From positions 1 to 8,255 of the forward strand of contig CAZXBL010000038.1 in NCBI GenBank assembly GCA_964638875.1: a stretch of 8,255 nucleotides of DNA, given 5' to 3'. Shown here one piece after another: positions 6,097-8,255 of this stretch (its first letter is position 1; every line of letters begins with the position of its first letter). This stretch comes from JALRHH01 sp964638875 (GTDB lineage: Bacteria; Patescibacteriota; Saccharimonadia; Saccharimonadales; JALRHH01). The notes under the pieces are model-generated. The model was not told where the DNA came from. It did no database searches and saw only the letters and a list, made by a program, of their open reading frames with translations. Position numbers and translations under genes: made by a program.

Positions 6097-6606
6097 CTAT
6101 TCTGCCGCAAAAAGCGCGTCAAGTTTACTGAGCTGGCTATCAAATCCTTCAAGCATGCCCATTTTTATAAGTTCTTCGATTTGCTCTGCGCTGGTTGCAA
6201 TGCTGGTACACACGATTTTTGATCTACCCTCTTCTTCGATGAATTCGTTCGTAACGGTGATTACTGGCATGTCCTCCTTAAGTACTGCGTCTACGTCTGT
6301 GAAGTAGTCTTTGTAAGTAAAGCTGTTGCCTTCGTCTACTGATTCAATCAACATCATTCCCCACGATTCTTGCCCAAACCAATCGCCTTGGTCAGGATCG
6401 ACACACTTCATGCCGTAGTGGATGCGTCCGCCGGGGACAAGACTGAATTCTTTAGCTGTTGTCTCCCAACCTTCTGGCCCCCACCACTTTTCAAACCAAT
6501 CTTTGTCAGCATACGCTATCCAAAGCTTCTCTTTAGGTGCATCGAAACTACGTTCAATAATTAGAGTTTTGTTTTCTAGGTCCTTGGTTACTTTGGTTTT
6601 TTCCAT
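6097..6606 (-). CDS. AHSA1-like SRPBCC (START-fold) domain protein
   Basis: The 169-residue protein belongs to the Activator-of-Hsp90-ATPase-homologue group of the SRPBCC fold, a hydrophobic-ligand-binding cup. Characteristic elements are the opening IIERSFDAPKEKLWIAYAD (16-34), FEKWWGPEGW (38-47), the PGGRIHYGM strand (58-66) and the closing helix MLEGFDSQLSKLDALF (151-166), which covers the cavity. Bacterial members are mostly uncharacterised and commonly paired with ArsR regulators. The ATG at 6606 directly follows the arsR stop and has a near-perfect AAAGGAGG overlapping the last arsR codons, so the two are translationally linked. The ligand cannot be told from sequence. Confidence 0.9.
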   Translation of the reverse strand: MEKTKVTKDLENKTLIIERSFDAPKEKLWIAYADKDWFEKWWGPEGWETTAKEFSLVPGGRIHYGMKCVDPDQGDWFGQESWGMMLIESVDEGNSFTYKDYFTDVDAVLKEDMPVITVTNEFIEEEGRSKIVCTSIATSAEQIEELIKMGMLEGFDSQLSKLDALFAAE

Positions 6607-6607
6607 T

Positions 6608-6934
6608 TTATATACCTCCTTTTAATAATTCATCTAATTTGTCATGTCGACTCTGCCACATTAAACGATATTGCTCTAGATACTCATCAGCACTCTGCAG
6701 TGCGTAGGGGGATAGACTGACCATGTGTTTTTTACCCTCTTTCCGTTTAACAATTAACCGTGCTCGTTCCATAACCTTTAAATGTTTAGAAATAGCCGCA
6801 AAACTAACATCATACTTTTGGACCAACTCACTTACTGATAACTCAGCCCGAGCTACCCTGCCAAGAATGTCCCTGCGTGTCGGGTCCGCGAGGCAACTAA
6901 AAATATCGTCTAACTGAAATACTTGTTCAACCAT
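6608..6934 (-). CDS. ArsR-family winged-helix repressor
   Basis: The 108-residue protein has the classic ArsR layout: DIFSCLADPTRRDILGRV (10-27), the helix-turn-helix LSVSELVQKYDVSFAAISKHLKVMERARL (32-60) with recognition helix around FAAISKHLKVME, and the wing RKEGKKHMVSLS (64-75). The metal-sensing ELCVCDL pair is replaced by ELSVSEL, and only Cys14 remains, so arsenic or heavy-metal sensing is unlikely; a different signal or simple autorepression is expected. The ATG at 6934 lies eight bases after the -10 box and has no Shine-Dalgarno at proper spacing, implying a leaderless or nearly leaderless message. A perfect 12-bp palindrome (6929-6940) spans the start codon. It is first in the operon with the AHSA1 and PhnB-like genes. 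Confidence 0.92.
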   Translation of the reverse strand: MVEQVFQLDDIFSCLADPTRRDILGRVARAELSVSELVQKYDVSFAAISKHLKVMERARLIVKRKEGKKHMVSLSPYALQSADEYLEQYRLMWQSRHDKLDELLKGGI

Positions 6935-6940
6935 ATGGTT
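6929..6940. promoter_or_regulatory. Palindromic operator candidate at the arsR start
   Basis: AACCATATGGTT is a perfect 12-bp palindrome that covers the arsR start codon and the predicted transcription start, directly after the -10 box. A repressor bound here would block its own promoter, which fits ArsR autoregulation. Assignment to this ArsR protein is inference from position. Confidence 0.4.
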
Positions 6941-6942
6941 TA

Positions 6943-6971
6943 ATGTTACTCCAACGATTTTGCTCTGTCAA
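6943..6971 (-). promoter_or_regulatory. Promoter of the ArsR/AHSA1/PhnB operon
   Basis: On the minus strand a perfect TTGACA (6966-6971) is followed after exactly 17 bases by TAACAT (6943-6948), giving the strongest promoter in the window. The -10 ends eight bases before the arsR ATG, so the start is expected at or within two bases of the start codon. Confidence 0.65.
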
Positions 6972-6979
6972 GTCATTGA

Positions 6980-7017
6980 CAGCAAAAGCTGCCAGTCTAT
7001 GCTGGCAGCTTTTGCTG
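6980..7017. terminator. Perfect 16-bp hairpin, probable bidirectional terminator
   Basis: CAGCAAAAGCTGCCAG (6980-6995) and its exact reverse complement (7002-7017) enclose the loop TCTATG. Read from either strand, the GC-rich core GCTGCCAG is flanked by AAAA and TTTT, as in two-way terminators, although the T-runs are only four long and lie inside the stem. It sits 15 bases past the stop of the 75-residue gene and just before the arsR promoter, so ending transcription from that gene is the natural role. A cruciform or protein-binding role cannot be excluded. Confidence 0.6.
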
Positions 7018-7032
7018 AAATTAATGCGGTGC

Positions 7033-7260
7033 TTACTGGCCACCAGTAGGCGGTTGGACGTTAACATTCGTACCACCACCTCCGCCTCCCCCGAATAAAC
7101 TGCTTCCTCCCCACAACAGTAGAAGCAATATAACGATGAAGATAATTGCCAAAACTAGAGGTGTGTTACTGCGTCGATCATCACGATGATCATCATGCAC
7201 TACCACAGTTTCATGTGGGCTTTCTGTAGTACTGGTTTCTCTAATAACTCGATCTACCAT
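7033..7260 (-). CDS. Small single-TM protein with Gly-rich tail, unknown function
   Basis: The 75-residue protein has three parts: a polar, His/Asp/Arg-rich N-terminus (1-33, including VVVHDDHRDDRR), one strongly hydrophobic segment (about 34-50, TPLVLAIIFIVILLLLLW), and a short tail with seven consecutive glycines (57-63) ending NVNVQPPTGGQ. The basic residues just before the helix suggest the N-terminus faces inside and the Gly tail outside. An AAAGGAGG six bases before the ATG at 7260 and a promoter at 7311-7339 argue that this is a real, well-expressed gene despite its size. No family could be named. A role as a small envelope protein is inference. The hairpin at 6980-7017 lies just past its stop. 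Confidence 0.75.
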   Translation of the reverse strand: MVDRVIRETSTTESPHETVVVHDDHRDDRRSNTPLVLAIIFIVILLLLLWGGSSLFGGGGGGGTNVNVQPPTGGQ

Positions 7261-7310
7261 AGTTGCCTCCTTTACCCTTCTAGTATGTAATCCTTCTCAT
7301 AAAGTTCAGT

Positions 7311-7339
7311 CATATAATTAACAAACTATAGTTTCTCAA
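7311..7339 (-). promoter_or_regulatory. Possible promoter of the 75-residue membrane protein gene
   Basis: On the minus strand TTGAGA (7334-7339) is followed after exactly 17 bases by TATATG (7311-7316). Transcription would start near 7304 and give a leader of about 44 bases carrying the AAAGGAGG site. The spacer contains a perfect 12-bp palindrome. Confidence 0.4.
7323..7334. promoter_or_regulatory. Palindrome in the divergent promoter region
   Basis: AAACTATAGTTT is a perfect 12-bp palindrome between the divergent genes at 7260 (-) and 7393 (+). It occupies the spacer of the minus-strand promoter and the -35 zone of the plus-strand one, so a bound regulator could affect both. The AT-rich makeup makes a chance palindrome possible. 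Confidence 0.3.
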
Positions 7340-7344
7340 CAAGG

Positions 7345-7350
7345 TATACT
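7345..7350 (+). promoter_or_regulatory. Possible -10 box of the VOC gene at 7393
   Basis: TATACT at 7345-7350 would give a start near 7357 and a leader of about 36 bases before the ATG at 7393. No clear -35 is visible at 17 bases (7322-7327 reads CAAACT), so this promoter may be weak or activator-dependent. Confidence 0.3.
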
Positions 7351-7392
7351 CTTAGAATACACGACACGATACGAATGAAAGTGAGGCACCCA

Positions 7393-7788
7393 ATGTTACA
7401 TGACAGCCCAGCATTTAGTGGTTTCTCGGTAAACGATATTGCAGCAGCAGAACAATTTTACGGCGAGACTCTTGGGCTTGAAGTAAATAAGACTGAGCAA
7501 GGCCTTGAGATTACCACTGGCAATGGCCACAGTATCTTCATATACCCAAAAGATGACCATGTGCCTGCCAGCTACACCATCTTAAACTTCCCTGTCCCTG
7601 ACATCAAAGCAACTGTGGATGGCTTAAAAGCAAAGGGAGTGATATTTGAAAGCTACCCTGACATGACAGATGAAGATAATATTGCCTGGGGCAGCAAATA
7701 CAATATGGGGCCCGACATAGCCTGGTTCAAGGACCCCGCCGGCAACTTCCTATCCGTCCTCAGCCTCGACCCGAGCAAAGATACCTAA
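7393..7788 (+). CDS. VOC (glyoxalase/bleomycin-resistance fold) family protein
   Basis: A single VOC domain of 131 residues. It opens with FSGFSVNDIAAAEQFYGETLGLEV (8-31), has the mid-domain strand YTILNFPVPDIKATVDGLKAKGV (61-83), and closes with GPDIAWFKDPAGNFLSVLSL (106-125), the usual FxDPxGN turn. This N-terminal pattern is typical of small VOC proteins of unknown substrate. In contrast to the VOC gene at 519, the last strand lacks a Glu ligand (SVLSL), so catalysis by the glyoxalase mechanism is doubtful. I chose ATG at 7393 because GTGAGG lies six bases upstream; an in-frame ATG at 7375 lacks a ribosome site. It is divergent from the 75-residue membrane protein gene and converges with the orphan at 7863. 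The stop is TAA. Confidence 0.85.
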   Translation: MLHDSPAFSGFSVNDIAAAEQFYGETLGLEVNKTEQGLEITTGNGHSIFIYPKDDHVPASYTILNFPVPDIKATVDGLKAKGVIFESYPDMTDEDNIAWGSKYNMGPDIAWFKDPAGNFLSVLSLDPSKDT

Positions 7789-7827
7789 GTCTATATTCTT
7801 TTAACTAGTATCGTCACTCTAGCTCCC

Positions 7828-7860
7828 CATAGTAGACGAAATTCGAACCTATGAACTATG
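7828..7860. repeat. Short inverted repeat between convergent genes
   Basis: CATAGT (7828-7833) and ACTATG (7855-7860) are exact reverse complements around a 21-base loop that contains ATTCGAACC, resembling a tRNA T-loop on the minus strand. It lies just before the stop of the orphan gene on the minus strand and between two convergent genes. It lacks a T-run and a strong GC core, so it would be a poor terminator. Confidence 0.25.
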
Positions 7861-7862
7861 AC

Positions 7863-8165
7863 CTATTTCTCTTCAGGAATGTCGAAGTACATATCTGACT
7901 TTACTGGAACTTCACCAAGTTGGCATTCATGAGCCTGTATAACCCCAAAGTGAACAGCTATTGTAGTTTTACCTTCTCTGATTTCTCCAAACCCCTTTAC
8001 AGCACAGTCACCTACACTACACCTAATTGATGCATACTTGTCGTCTATGCCCAGGTTTCGCTCAACCATATTCTCGCCGCTAGCATCGCCTCTTAGCCCT
8101 ACTACAAGGCTGAGTGCATCAGTGCACTGTCGCTGTACAAGTACCGGACACAATATATCGTTCAT
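7863..8165 (-). CDS. Hypothetical cysteine-containing protein, orphan
   Basis: I do not recognise this 100-residue protein. It contains five cysteines (6, 14, 49, 54, 81), with C49 and C54 in a CSVGDC arrangement. The order of strand-like segments (LSLVVGLRG, YASIRCSVGDCAVKGFGEI, KTTIAVHFGVIQ, SDMYFDI) suggests a small beta-rich domain. There is no signal peptide or membrane segment. ATG at 8165 has at best a weak AGG three bases upstream and no convincing promoter, so the gene is less certain than its neighbours. The length of the frame and the absence of a competing frame support coding. The alternating strands and the Cys pair could bind metal or form a disulfide, but this is inference. 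It ends 75 bases from the convergent VOC gene, with a TAG stop. Confidence 0.55.
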   Translation of the reverse strand: MNDILCPVLVQRQCTDALSLVVGLRGDASGENMVERNLGIDDKYASIRCSVGDCAVKGFGEIREGKTTIAVHFGVIQAHECQLGEVPVKSDMYFDIPEEK

Positions 8166-8187
8166 AAACCTAAAGTACTATCTTTGT

Positions 8188-8223
8188 AGTGTTTTGCATA
8201 TTGCTTATGAGAAACAAAACACT
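8188..8223. repeat. Hairpin-forming inverted repeat near the window end
   Basis: AGTGTTTTG (8188-8196) pairs exactly with CAAAACACT (8215-8223). Inside, CATA (8197-8200) can pair with TATG (8206-8209) around TTGCT, leaving AGAAA as a one-sided bulge, so 13 pairs in total are possible. No T-run follows on either strand, which argues against a standard terminator. It lies upstream of the orphan gene at 8165 and could belong to its leader or to the trailer of an RNA gene beyond the window. Confidence 0.4.
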
Positions 8224-8255
8224 CTGCTCTCACAAAGTGCTTATGCTTGGCTCCC

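Noticed and set aside
7175..7192. GATCATC...GATGATC inverted repeat as an operator
   Set aside because: It lies in the coding sequence of the 75-residue protein and follows from its repeated Asp/His codons.
7821..7860. tRNA on the minus strand between the convergent genes
   Set aside because: TTCGAACC resembles a T-loop, but the flanking stem does not pair and no D-arm, anticodon arm or acceptor can be drawn.
1..8255. CRISPR array, rRNA, insertion sequence or phage genes
   Set aside because: No regularly spaced repeats, rRNA landmarks, transposase or phage proteins were seen on either strand.

Overview
Organism. The window looks like a chromosomal segment of a small-genome bacterium, most plausibly a Saccharibacteria (TM7)-like member of the Patescibacteria/CPR. 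This is inference. It rests on short, tightly packed genes, Shine-Dalgarno sites of the AGGAGG type mixed with near-leaderless starts, an LCP envelope protein, several small stand-alone VOC proteins, and an RnfD-like protein apparently fused to a ferredoxin-reductase-type domain. All 12 credited genes stop at TAA (8) or TAG (4), never TGA, and no gene is interrupted by TGA, so TGA recoding is not indicated. A run of 10 Ns at 3471-3480 shows that this is a scaffolded assembly.

Layout. 1-440 is an RNA region: an intact tRNA-Gln(CUG) at 347-421, preceded by a truncated near-identical tRNA-Gln-like copy (160-210) whose 3' side is replaced by a structured tail. The intact tRNA lies inside a 22-position inverted repeat that would pair its leader with its CCA end and trailer. 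519-2680 (+) holds a VOC protein, a HEAT-like helical protein and an LCP (LytR-CpsA-Psr) protein. 2677-5537 (-) is a flavin electron-transfer module read in the order FMN-binding protein, ApbE flavin transferase, RnfD/FNR membrane oxidoreductase; the last gene contains the N gap. 5596-6934 (-) is an ArsR repressor / AHSA1 (SRPBCC) / PhnB-like VOC operon. A 16-bp perfect hairpin (6980-7017) separates it from a 75-residue Gly-rich single-TM protein (7033-7260, -), which is divergent from another VOC gene (7393-7788, +). A Cys-containing orphan (7863-8165, -) and a hairpin end the window.

How the genes may work together. The clearest system is the flavin module: ApbE would attach FMN covalently to Ser146 of the membrane-anchored FMN-binding protein, and the RnfD/FNR protein would pass electrons from NAD(P)H through FAD to that FMN or another acceptor at the membrane. 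The ArsR operon has a consensus-like promoter and a perfect 12-bp palindrome over the start codon, which suggests autorepression. The most unusual material is the tRNA-Gln region: a partial tandem duplication, a structured tail, and a long leader-trailer helix that hides the CCA end.
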